The notes beneath the pieces are model-generated. The model made no database searches and was not told where the DNA came from. It saw only the letters and a list, made by a program, of their open reading frames with translations. The translations under genes were made by a program, and so were the position numbers. From Clonostachys chloroleuca (lineage: Eukaryota; Ascomycota; Sordariomycetes; Hypocreales; Bionectriaceae), in contig JBANAY010000004.1 in NCBI GenBank assembly GCA_037952775.1, positions 9,920,001 through 9,984,000 of the forward strand: 64,000 nt of DNA. The letters are read 5' to 3'. Numbering within the stretch: the first letter of the stretch is position 1; every line of letters starts with the position of its first letter. Below are positions 1 through 9,206 of this stretch, piece by piece.

Positions 1-1804
1 CAATTGTTTGATGGTTGGCAAATGTTCTTGCTGAATCATCGGTCCAGATGGTAGTCCAGGTGGTTGTCGGAGAAGGAGAGAGAAGCGGGCTCCTGCCGTG
101 AATCATGCGGCTCAGAGGAGGGGCATCTTGTACCGGGTGCACACTTCGAAGCTCTCAGTTGCCGTTCACCCCAGGCCTAGGTGCCTGGCACCTGCCTCGG
201 CGAGGGCCCCAGGTTCAATTCTTAATGGGCTGATTAAAGAAGCTTTTGTTGTAAGCATTCCCACCAAAAGACTTGAAGAGCACTTAGAAAACATTTGGCA
301 AAGCGATTCAGGATTTCAGGTGGTCCAGCTGTTCTCTACATCTACAGGCTAAAGGTTCAGAAAATCAACCTTCGTGCGCTGCAATGCGAGGTGCTGAAAT
401 ACACGCCTTCGAAAAGCCCAGGCAACAAGGTACTAGGTACCTACAAAGGCAACCCAGTTTAACGCAGTTGTGGTGTTGATATGAGGGGAATGCACCTACG
501 TCATATGGTGGCTCGCCTTCGCTAACCTGGAGAGAATGACGTTTGGGATGGCAGCTAGAACTTTTCCGCCGGCCGTCCTCAGTTGCGAGAGAGAAGCAGA
601 GGCAGGCACTTCCCAGTGAGTCCCACAGCTCAAGCCCAAGACAGCTAAACGAAGTGGCAGGCAATTTTATGGAATCATGTATGAGATTACATCACGCGCC
701 CCGAATCAAATATTTGCTTAATACAGCCTGGTGCGAATAGATGTCGGGATAAGTTTGGCTCATTGATCTTCCGAAAGAGACCATCAGGGTGTTGGTCCAA
801 GGGTGTACAAGACACAGATTACAAACCTACCTAGCAGGTAGTTATACAGTAGGAGGGATGAGCACAAAGTCTCGGTTCAGTGTTATACTTTATCATGAGT
901 GGTGGGGAGCCGTACAGCACGCTTGGTGAGGATGAGGTAGAGCGTCGTTTCGAGAATATGGACTTTCCAACATCGGATCACCTGGGCTATGGCACGGTAT
1001 TCGAAGTTGCTGGGATAAACGCTTCACTACAGCAGAACAGGTTATACAAGGTTTAATTCATGCTAAGGAGGTCAGCCTGGGTTAGGACTGTACATGTGCG
1101 AGCGCATATGCTATCAGTCAGATTATTTTCGTCTTCACGCGTAACCACTTCTGCCCGTCTCTCTTCATTGCCCTTGCACGATGGCTGGCAACCACACCTC
1201 GGCGATTATTGATGTCTTCATACCCCTCGTCCCTGTGTGTGGGACACTGTGTTCTACTCCTTGAATTGCCCAAGTATGACTTAATCGGATTCGCACACTG
1301 CTGTCCAGTCGCGGCATACTGGGTACAGCCGGTAGTAGCAATGTCCTCTGTCTCGTGGTTGCAACTTGGTGGACAGCCTGTGTACTTCGTCGTTGCAACA
1401 AGCAATTTACACATGACGAGCAATGTCTGGCTACTTTGATCATAAGCAATGCGCTAAGAAGACTTGGGACATCAATCTCACAGCTTTTGACAATTCTATC
1501 TACCTTCCTCGAGACATCCAGCAAACTATCGTCCCAGTAAACTCCTTGGAAAAAAACATTACACCTACCAACCATTTGGTTAATTATTCCGCCTAGAAGC
1601 GAATAGTGCCTCTCAACACCCAGAGACGTTTGAAATTCACATGAAATAGTCCTCCTGGTCAGGCCGATTGTCCTCTTTCTGTTTTTGCTTCTTCTCTGCT
1701 TCTTTTCTCTCCGTCTCTCTCCTTTTCTCTTCTGTATCACTTCCTGTGTCAAAAATCGTAACCTCGTAATCTTCCAACACCTCCCAGTCATCACCCAAGG
1801 GCGT
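1..1804. other. No supported gene
   Basis: I see no convincing gene here. The only ATG-initiated item of note is a 53-codon ORF at 895-1056 (+), starting MSGGEPYSTLGEDEVERRFE. It is acidic and not recognised, and could be chance. The rest probably includes the 3' flank of the F-box gene that ends at 1805 on the minus strand. A hairpin-like word, CTACCTAGCAGGTAG, lies near 828-843. Confidence 0.4.
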
Positions 1805-3283
1805 CTAGCTCGAAGGTAGAATGTAGGCAATGTCCAGTGTCAAGGGCAGGCTTACACTCATCCACAATTCAAGATGGTCTTCGTCCTCCAAATCGTAAAA
1901 GTTGAAGAGCAAACGAAGATGGTTCAGCTTCGCACACTGTCTGCCGGGGCCAATGTGCTGCAAAAAGTCCTGCATGAGGTCGCCAAACATTAGAGTGCAG
2001 TTGCGGAGTTCGAGGTTCTCGAGGGACGCTGGAAGGCATTCTGCCAGACTTGGGATATCCTCTAGTTCGGGGTCCCCATTGGGAGGCTGCAACACCCTGG
2101 ACCAATTCTTCAGATTCCTAAAGTGTACGCCGGTGACTGTTTCCATGTCCGCAACAAGTGTGGTGAGCGCCGTCATGTCGGCAAGCTGCCGGCCAAAAAA
2201 GGACGCTCCAGCCTTAACCTCGTCCATGTCCATACCTCGGAGGCAGTCGAAAGTGGCACAGAGGTACTTCAGAGTACCTGCGTGAGGCAAGATGGCTTGG
2301 ATGAATTCTCTCGGTCTAACCTCTGGGACGATGTTCTTGCCTGAGATACACCCGCCCGACTCGAGCGTGAATTCTTCAACAGCCCTGCACGAGTTCAGCA
2401 AGGCTTGCAGCATGCGATAGGAGACACATGCTTGGGATAGGCTGATCTTCTCGACGGGCGAAGCTCTTGGCGGTAACTGTTCAAACTTCTGTGCCATCAA
2501 AGTACCCCCTATCAGGTGGTTCTTCAGGATAGACCGAAGGGTGGGGCGCGTGAACATTGCATGGTAGATACTGTTAGGCCTAAAGTGCCAGATCTCGCGA
2601 GGCGAAAGTCCATTGTTCCAAAAGCCAACATAGAGGAGAGGGAACAAAGTGGTATGAAAGCCCCGTGTGATGGCAAAGCTTTTACGTATCTCGCCAGCTC
2701 GCTGTGCATCAGCGTCTTGGTCATTGCCGGCGGGGTTGTAGGCTACCGTGCAAAGTTCGGGGAGGCAAGTGACCAGAAACGCAAAATGGGCGTCGCTACA
2801 GCCTTTTCCAAGACTATCGATCCATTCAACTGCCGAAACATATGGAAGGACCAGCTGTAGCTTGTTCACCAAGAAGTCCGCGTAAATTGTCAAGTCGGCC
2901 TCGCTGTGCTCACCAAATGAATTTGGAGTCGATCCCTGAACTCTCAATGCTCTCAGATCAATGTGCTGAACATGCTGCGCAAGTTCGGGCTTTTTGATAA
3001 GTAGGTAGCGTAGAAATCGGGCGTTGCGTCTCTGGTACCTTGCCACTTGAGCCTCTGGCTCGGAGTCGTCACACTCAAGGCCAAGGGGATTCTCGAACCT
3101 CTTCACGGTGAGTGGAAGAGCTAAATTGTGCATATGTTTCGAGAGTAGAAGAATGTTGAGGTTTTCAGGCGAGCCCCATGGTTTGATCAAGTAAGAGAGT
3201 ATCCTGTGCAAGACTTCTATTGGAACCTTAAAGATGAGCGTCGAATCGGATTCTTGGGCTGTGGAGGGATCCATGGCACTCAT
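1805..3283 (-). CDS. F-box domain protein
   Basis: Intron-free ORF of 492 residues starting at an ATG at 3283; a second ATG three codons in (MDPST) is also possible. Residues about 18-60 fit an F-box: FKVPIEVLHRILSYLI, then a leucine-rich helix with LLLSKHMHNLALPLTVKRF. The rest is a long leucine-rich region with repeated short helices, as in fungal F-box proteins whose C-terminal part binds substrates. F-box proteins link substrates to the SCF ubiquitin ligase through Skp1; the target cannot be read from the sequence. Ascomycete genomes hold many such divergent F-box proteins. No membrane segment or signal peptide is visible. The family call rests on the N-terminal motif only. Confidence 0.7.
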   Translation of the reverse strand: MSAMDPSTAQESDSTLIFKVPIEVLHRILSYLIKPWGSPENLNILLLSKHMHNLALPLTVKRFENPLGLECDDSEPEAQVARYQRRNARFLRYLLIKKPELAQHVQHIDLRALRVQGSTPNSFGEHSEADLTIYADFLVNKLQLVLPYVSAVEWIDSLGKGCSDAHFAFLVTCLPELCTVAYNPAGNDQDADAQRAGEIRKSFAITRGFHTTLFPLLYVGFWNNGLSPREIWHFRPNSIYHAMFTRPTLRSILKNHLIGGTLMAQKFEQLPPRASPVEKISLSQACVSYRMLQALLNSCRAVEEFTLESGGCISGKNIVPEVRPREFIQAILPHAGTLKYLCATFDCLRGMDMDEVKAGASFFGRQLADMTALTTLVADMETVTGVHFRNLKNWSRVLQPPNGDPELEDIPSLAECLPASLENLELRNCTLMFGDLMQDFLQHIGPGRQCAKLNHLRLLFNFYDLEDEDHLELWMSVSLPLTLDIAYILPSS

Positions 3284-4980
3284 CCAGCTCAGTAGAGGCT
3301 TGATTATTGGCGGGGTAGGCAGCTGTTACGGAAAGCTACCTGCGCGGACGGGTAGGCAAGTAGTTCGCAGAGTAACAGCTTTGACTGCCTGGGCGATTGA
3401 TTGCTGGCCGCTAGTATTCCAGCACGTCTTTGTCTTGGCCAGCAGCCCAGAACATTTGATGGAAAAGATGCGGTGATGCGACGGTAAGAAGAGAGGGGAG
3501 GAACAAGTGCAAATGTAGAGGAAGGCTCAGCTCAGCCTTATTGAGAACCTGCATCTTGATGCCCGAGGTCACCTGATCACCCGTCGGGAGCAGGCCGTTC
3601 CGTCAAGCAGAACCACGGCGCTTATTAGCCGAGTCTCCGTTTCAAGAATACCATACGAGTTTACCTCCATCACTACAATACGGAACCGTTGTAATGGAGT
3701 GTCGTTGACAACGGCTACCTTTTTAGGCCTGGTGTTGGGCCAATATAAACTATCATATTATAGCGCCGGCAGATGTGCCAGAGTGCCCACCTTCAATGTT
3801 GCCGTCGTTGGCAGCCCGAAGCGTTTCCCTATACCCAACGCTCCACGCGATGAGCATGCCCATGTTGCCCGTCATGGCAGATAGCAGCAGCGAGAGCTAC
3901 ATACTGACAGTGTGCAGTGCCCAGAGTACGCCTGAAGATTGGCACCGATGCCCGTCATGCCGTCCGAGTTGATCGGTGGTCGGCTGCACGCAACAGCCAC
4001 CGTTGCGCCATTCCGGTACGACTACTCCGTACACCAGTTCAATTCAAAGACAGTCATACACCCCATCAGAGTGCTGTTCGCCTATCGGTAGATTGGATTG
4101 AATTAAGTACTACCCACGATGCTAACAAATACGCCTGCCCTGTCTGATGTGCTGAGCTGACTCCCGTACCAACAGGAAAAAACATTAATCGACACGCCGT
4201 GCCAGCGCCCTCCATCTCGTTGCAATCGTGCAAAACGGAAATAACATAATCTCATCAGAGAGTCAGATCAAACATCCAACAATTCCATGCCCAGGACGAG
4301 CCGAGAACACCCCAAACCAGCCGAAAGCATCGCTAATGACCAGTCAAGGCGAGCCCGGCCGAGTCCAACATTCGTTACATTGCCTCATCAAGTAGCCACC
4401 CCGAAAGATCAGACGACCAAGTCGCACCCGAGGCCGTACCGCTCGAGCGCCGAGGATGGCATGCCCTTCGATCGTAGCGCCGATCTGACCGTCGAAGCCC
4501 GGCCGAAACCCGACCGAAGCCAACCAGACATTATCGTACCTATCGTATAAAACAATTGAACACCCAAGCAACCGCGCCATCGGCGCCAACGACAAGCCAG
4601 GCGCAGACATCCGTGCAGGACGAACGGCGGGCGACCGAGCTCTGTCGAGGAGCGTCCGATCGAATCATATAAACATTACTTCGCCACGTGGGTAAAACCA
4701 GAGTGAAGAGCCAAAACGCGCTATTCCCATGCCCGAACCTAGCCAAGCGCAGGAGCTGTCGCTACCGACCTACATCATCGACGACACCGAGCGAAACAAG
4801 AGGCATCGCGCGTTGTCTTTAGAAGGAAAAAAATGATCGATTGTATTCAAGCGACCGTGCCATTTTCCACGTACTGTACATGCGAGCGACGAGACAGCCT
4901 TGGGGCGCAAGGCTATTGAACATCGCCGCAGAGCATCCGACCGCGAGCCGAACGTGCACGATCCGAGCCCAATATCACAT
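3284..4980. other. Intergenic, no gene seen
   Basis: Only short overlapping ORFs without protein-like composition. It should contain the promoter of the F-box gene on its left and the 3' flank of the small membrane protein gene on its right. Confidence 0.4.
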
Positions 4981-5445
4981 CTAGGCGTAGTAGCCGCTCT
5001 GAGGGGGTGCGCCCTGGGGAGGAGCGTACTGGCCGGTCGGGGGAGCGTAGTGGCCCTGGGGGGGAACGTAGGGTTGGCTCACGCCGCTGTGCTGCGGCGC
5101 CTGGTTCGAGTACTCGGTGGACTGGCCGTAGGGGCGCATGGGCTCGGCGCCGGCGTTGGCGTCCTTCTTGCCCTTCTTGCTGCCGCCCCGGCACTTCTTC
5201 AGGCAGACGCAGCAGATGATCAGGGTCACGACGATGATCACCACCACCACCACGGCCACGACGATGCCGATGATGGCCGCGCGGCTAAGGCCCTTCTTAG
5301 TCGACGTCTTTTTCTTGCTGCTGCTCGCGCGTTCGAGGAGGGAGAGGCCGTCGTCGAGGGAGGGCAGGGCGAGCGCAAACGCCGTGGGCACGGCCCAGAC
5401 GAGCAGGAGGAGGTAGGAGAGGAGCTTGTTGCGTAGAGCGGTCAT
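4981..5445 (-). CDS. Small single-pass membrane protein with Pro/Gly/Gln/Tyr-rich tail
   Basis: 154 residues from an ATG at 5445. The N-terminus looks like a signal peptide (about residues 1-25, LLSYLLLLVWAVPTAFA). A short luminal segment ends in a Lys/Ser/Thr-rich stretch. A strong membrane helix follows at about residues 56-82 (AIIGIVVAVVVVVIIVVTLI), then a Cys-rich juxtamembrane piece (ICCVCLKKC) that could be palmitoylated. The cytosolic tail is rich in Pro, Gly, Gln and Tyr, with repeats of the type APPTGQYAPPQG. The order suggests a type I membrane protein with a short ectodomain. The tail resembles low-complexity adaptor tails of fungal plasma-membrane proteins, but I cannot name a family. 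A TATA-like word lies about 110 bp upstream. Confidence 0.65.
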   Translation of the reverse strand: MTALRNKLLSYLLLLVWAVPTAFALALPSLDDGLSLLERASSSKKKTSTKKGLSRAAIIGIVVAVVVVVIIVVTLIICCVCLKKCRGGSKKGKKDANAGAEPMRPYGQSTEYSNQAPQHSGVSQPYVPPQGHYAPPTGQYAPPQGAPPQSGYYA

Positions 5446-5553
5446 TTTGTCGCAGATTTCAGTTGTCGTAAGTGGGCGATGCGGGGGGAAGGTTCACGAT
5501 GCAATGCGGCGCAAGTAGTCGGTTTGCAGGCGGGGGAAAGAGCAATGACGGTA

Positions 5554-5562
5554 TTATATATG
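5554..5562 (-). promoter_or_regulatory. TATA-like element
   Basis: On the minus strand this reads TATATAATA, about 110 bp before the ATG at 5445, a plausible distance for a fungal TATA box. Position and motif are the only evidence. Confidence 0.35.
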
Positions 5563-6789
5563 CCCAAGGAACAAAACCTGCTTGTGTCTGTGAAATCATG
5601 ACGCGTTATTTGTGCGCCAAGTGTGGCCGTACATGGGCTAAATGGGCATGGATCTCTGGACCCCTGTTCTGGATGTTTTCTGCCGACCGCTCCAAGCGTA
5701 ATCTCACAGGCTGTAGCCCGTAGCTGTCTTGCTTGTCAGGCTTGTCTCTAGAACCCCTGCCAGCACCGCCATTCTGATCGGCAAGTCGGCTCGCCACGGA
5801 CGAGGCCAACGATGAAATGGGCTTAGGCGGGCTGGCTGTGTTGGATCCTTGCCCAACTGAGCTCACTTTTAGCGTGTTTGAGAGAGGGACGAACCTATCA
5901 AATATGTCATAGGGGCGTAGCCGAGCAGCCAGCTTTGTTAATGTTGGTCGCAAATTTCGGCGTGTCTTGTAAGCCAGAGACTTACCCTACACCGCTCCTT
6001 GCCCCCTCTTGAACCAAACCAAAAAAAAAAAACATGGTGTTGAGCGGCTACGAAGCTCGAAACGCCTTGCGTACAAAGAGTAAATATGCTACAATAATAT
6101 CTTTCTAATCGTGCCCCACAGTGATATCGCATACAAAGCCCTCGCATTCAGTGAATGAAAGTCGGAGAAACGGCATCGCTATTGATTAAGAGGTTCAGCT
6201 CCCCACTAGGCCATCCTTCAGGCCTCCGACTTTAGATCAAATGTCATCTGGATCCAAGACGGCAATGAATTGGCCCAATCTTAAGGGCTTTCTTCCTCCT
6301 CTTCTTTGCTTGATGCGCCGAGGACTCATTCTGCGACAACAGGCTGATTAAGCAATATTAGTCATGTTGCTTGTATAATTACACTTTCAGTAACCCAAGC
6401 AGTCGGTCAGTAGCTTCTTCATCCGAGTTCGTTTGGCCGGATCAATGGTTCAGCTTGATTTCGTGTACGGCTGCCATTGAAATAAGTCGACTTGTCGGAC
6501 TATCATACTTCTCGAGCCTATGTATGCCGCAGAAGTATCCAGCAAATTGTCCACCCATTTACCTGATTCCTCAGCAAAATGTCAGCGCATTCCCCGGCCG
6601 CTATTCGGGTTTAGTTCGGATGTGGATGTGGATGTGGCTCGATACATAGGTATTGTGGCTCTTTGCGTACGCCACAACCTGGAGCTACCTGAGTTTAAGG
6701 CAGGTATGGGCTGATACCAACCCAAGTACCTCTCGTAGTTGGACGCCTTTCCCCTCTTCAATAGGGCACAAAGAGCTCCGTCTGCTCCC
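5563..6789. other. Intergenic, no gene seen
   Basis: Contains a short A-tract near 6020-6032 and no protein-like ORF. It probably holds the sirtuin promoter. A hexamer run GGATGTGGATGTGGATGTGG lies near 6618-6637. Confidence 0.35.
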
Positions 6790-7743
6790 ATGAGTTTCTA
6801 TTCTCGCCGACCTCTGTGGATGCGCCACACCCCATACGCTGTGGCCTCGAGACCAAGCACCTCCATTGAAGAATTCGGCCAGCTGCTGCAGTCCAGTACC
6901 CGAATCCTCGCCCTTTGTGGCGCTGGCCTATCAGCCCCTTCCGGCCTCTCCACATATCGTGGCGCCGGTGGGCTATGGCGCAACCACTCACCGACCTCGC
7001 TGGCAACCCCTGAAGCCTTTGAGGACGACCCGGCGCTGGTGTGGCTGTTCTACGCCTGGCAAAAGCACATGGCGATCAAAGCTTCCCCGAACCCTGGCCA
7101 CTATGCGCTCGCTGAGCTGGCCAAGCGAAAGGAGGGCTTCCTATGCCTGACTCAGAATACTGATGGGCTGTCGCCTCGCGCAGACCATCCGCCGGGCCAA
7201 TTGAGAATAATGCACGGTAGTATTCTGGACCTCAAGTGCTCTGACGAGTGCGGTTACGTTGAGAAGGATAACAGAGATGACCCGCCGTGCGAAGCCCTTG
7301 CCGAGGCCGCGAAGGACTACCCGCCGGATCAGACGATGCCACTGCTCGATCCTCTAAAGCCGCTCCCCTCCATCAGCAAGGAAGACCTGCCGCATTGCCC
7401 ACAGTGCAAGACGGGGCTGCTTCGGCCCGGGGTCGTCTGGTTTGGCGAGGCGGTTGATGAGGGCATGCTGGAGGGTATTGACGGCTGGGTATCAGAGGGC
7501 AGCATCGACCTGATGCTCGTCATCGGCACCGGGGCCACGGTCCAGCCAGCTGCGAATTATGTGCGCCAAGCCCAGCGAGCTGGTGCCGCCGTTGCGGTTG
7601 TCAACCCTGACGCGGATGCTCAGGCGGGGCTAGGTAAGAAGGACTTCTTCTTTCAGGGTGATGCTGCTGAACTCTTGCCTGTGTTGTTTGAGGGTGTAGT
7701 CGGGAAGCTGCGTGAAGAAGAACAAGATCCAAGCATGGGATGA
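6790..7743 (+). CDS. Sirtuin, SIRT5-like class III NAD-dependent deacylase
   Basis: 317 residues, no intron. I start at the ATG at 6790; the open frame continues upstream but without an ATG. NAD-binding motif GAGLSAPSG is at residues 44-52, then TYRGAGGLWR (55-64), QNTDGL (122-127) and the catalytic His142 in IMHGS. Zinc ligands are C150 and C154 (C-x3-C), and C203 and C206 (C-x2-C). GTGATVQPA is at 247-255. Spacing and the LRPGVVWFGE motif (211-220) fit the SIRT5 class, which removes acidic acyl groups from lysine. In human SIRT5, Tyr102 and Arg105 bind the acyl carboxylate. My hand alignment gives Tyr88 but Gln91 in place of Arg, so substrate preference may differ. The N-terminus has several Arg (FYSRRPLWMR) and could be a mitochondrial presequence, but this is unproven. 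Confidence 0.88.
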   Translation: MSFYSRRPLWMRHTPYAVASRPSTSIEEFGQLLQSSTRILALCGAGLSAPSGLSTYRGAGGLWRNHSPTSLATPEAFEDDPALVWLFYAWQKHMAIKASPNPGHYALAELAKRKEGFLCLTQNTDGLSPRADHPPGQLRIMHGSILDLKCSDECGYVEKDNRDDPPCEALAEAAKDYPPDQTMPLLDPLKPLPSISKEDLPHCPQCKTGLLRPGVVWFGEAVDEGMLEGIDGWVSEGSIDLMLVIGTGATVQPAANYVRQAQRAGAAVAVVNPDADAQAGLGKKDFFFQGDAAELLPVLFEGVVGKLREEEQDPSMG

Positions 7744-8737
7744 TTTCTATCGGTTGACTTATTCTCGCTCGTCGTTGTACCTGTTCTGCGTAATGACCAA
7801 TACAAGAAAGTATCCAAGGTTCGTGCTAGAGGGAGGTGATCAGACGAGGATGTACACTCCTGGGTAAGAACTCCATCAAGAGTAAATGAGCAAGATGGGC
7901 AGCACCCCTTGCTAAATTATCTCAATCACGAACAACTTGAAAGATGAGGTCCCGGATGGACTTTCTTGTTTGAGCCATGTTCCAGTCGCAACTATTTCAA
8001 CTCTAGCCTATGGGATATTCATTCTATCCACCCACAAACCTCATCCATCTCTTGCCCCCGTCGTGACAGGTCGACAGGTAGTGCCGCTGAGAACGACCAG
8101 TCCAGTGGAATGTGATTCTGCTAAAAGGGGGAGTTGACTCCTCCCACAGTCTTGGGCAACTCGAGCACTTGAATTCAAGTGCATGACATTAAGGAGTACA
8201 ACACATGGACGCCGCTGGGCATATCAAACTGGCAGCTCTTGGCCGACTCGGCAGGTCAACCCATCAAGAGACCAAATATGTCTCTCGTCGCCTCTCCTCA
8301 ATTGCCATTATCGCAGGGCTAAATGTCTAGGCAATTGCTCGTCTCTCTTGTTGATGAAATGGTTGAAAAGCAGCTATTGCTTCTGTGTGCGCCTCCATCA
8401 GTGCTCTGGTCCGCTACATTATTTAACTTTTTCCTTTTGGTATCGACCATCTCATAGTCTAGTCTCCGATCCCCCCTTCGCACTTTCAAGTAGCCTCTAG
8501 CAAAGCATGTGTCAGCCTTTGCTGTTGTTTCAGGGACTCCTAAACCAAGGTTAAAGTAAAGGTAAACTAAACTTCCAGCTTCTTTCCCTTCGTAAATCAA
8601 ATGCTGACCCGTAATCTTCCCTCTGAATGAGTCGTGAAATTCTCTGTGTGCATGCAGCTAAGAAAATTGCGTGAACTTTCGAACAAGCTTTTGGGATGCT
8701 ACTTGGGGTTTTGATTTCGGTTTTTTTTCCTCTCGAT
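7744..8737. other. Intergenic, no gene seen
   Basis: No ORF with protein-like composition. It contains the sirtuin 3' flank and leads into the repeated promoter region of the next gene. Confidence 0.35.
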
Positions 8738-9030
8738 GCCGAGGCGACTGTGTCATGTGGTATCAAACTTTTCTTCGTTTCTAAACTCACACATAGGCAC
8801 ATTGGGCAGGCATAAACTTACCTATGCGTGCCGAGGTGGCTGTGTACCATAGAACTTTTTGAAACCTTTTCTTTTGCGAACTCAGATGGCACATTGGGCT
8901 CATTTGAACACGCATAAACTTGTCTCTGCTGAGGCGGCTGTGTACCATGTGATATGAAACTTTTCCAACCCATTTTCTTCTCCCAGCTCACGCAGAACAC
9001 ATAGGCCCACTGGGCTCACTTGAACAGATA
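8738..9030 (+). repeat. Three diverged ~90-100-bp tandem repeats in a promoter
   Basis: Three head-to-tail copies start at about 8738, 8830 and 8928. Each begins GCCGAGGCGGCTGTGTACC or close to it, continues with GAAACTTTTC, then CTCA, then an ACATAGG...CATTGGGC segment. Between copies comes a link of the form GCATAAACTT; the third copy ends at a TATA-like word instead. They lie just before the gene starting at 9207 and so occupy its likely promoter. Copies differ by substitutions and small indels, so the duplication is not recent. Confidence 0.7.
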
Positions 9031-9036
9031 TAAAAT
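9027..9036 (+). promoter_or_regulatory. TATA-like element
   Basis: GATATAAAAT about 175 bp before the ATG at 9207, right after the third promoter repeat. Putative, from motif and position only. Confidence 0.35.
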
Positions 9037-9076
9037 CCCCCTCCTCTCCAGTTCAATGGGAAAATCTTCCTCACAA

Positions 9077-9147
9077 TTCCTAGTATTGTTCTAGTATTAT
9101 CCTAGTATCGTCCCAGTATAATCCTAGTATCGTCCTAGTATAATCCT
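9077..9147 (+). repeat. Short direct repeats (CCTAGTAT/CCCAGTAT) in 5' leader
   Basis: About six copies of an 11-bp unit of the form CCTAGTATNRT lie one after another between the TATA-like word and the start codon at 9207. Function unknown; they probably belong to the 5' leader of that gene. Confidence 0.6.
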
Positions 9148-9206
9148 CCCACCAAACCCTCTGACTTTCAACGACCAGCACAAAGCACACTCCAAAACGA
9201 TTAGCC

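Noticed and set aside
1165..1830. 221-codon minus-strand frame downstream of the F-box gene
   Set aside because: Starts at TTG; the Arg/Lys run comes from a pyrimidine tract; overlaps the end of the F-box gene; no domain.
4900..5436. 178-codon plus-strand frame with a His/Asp-rich part
   Set aside because: It is the complement of the small membrane protein gene; the His/Asp run mirrors the valine/isoleucine membrane helix.
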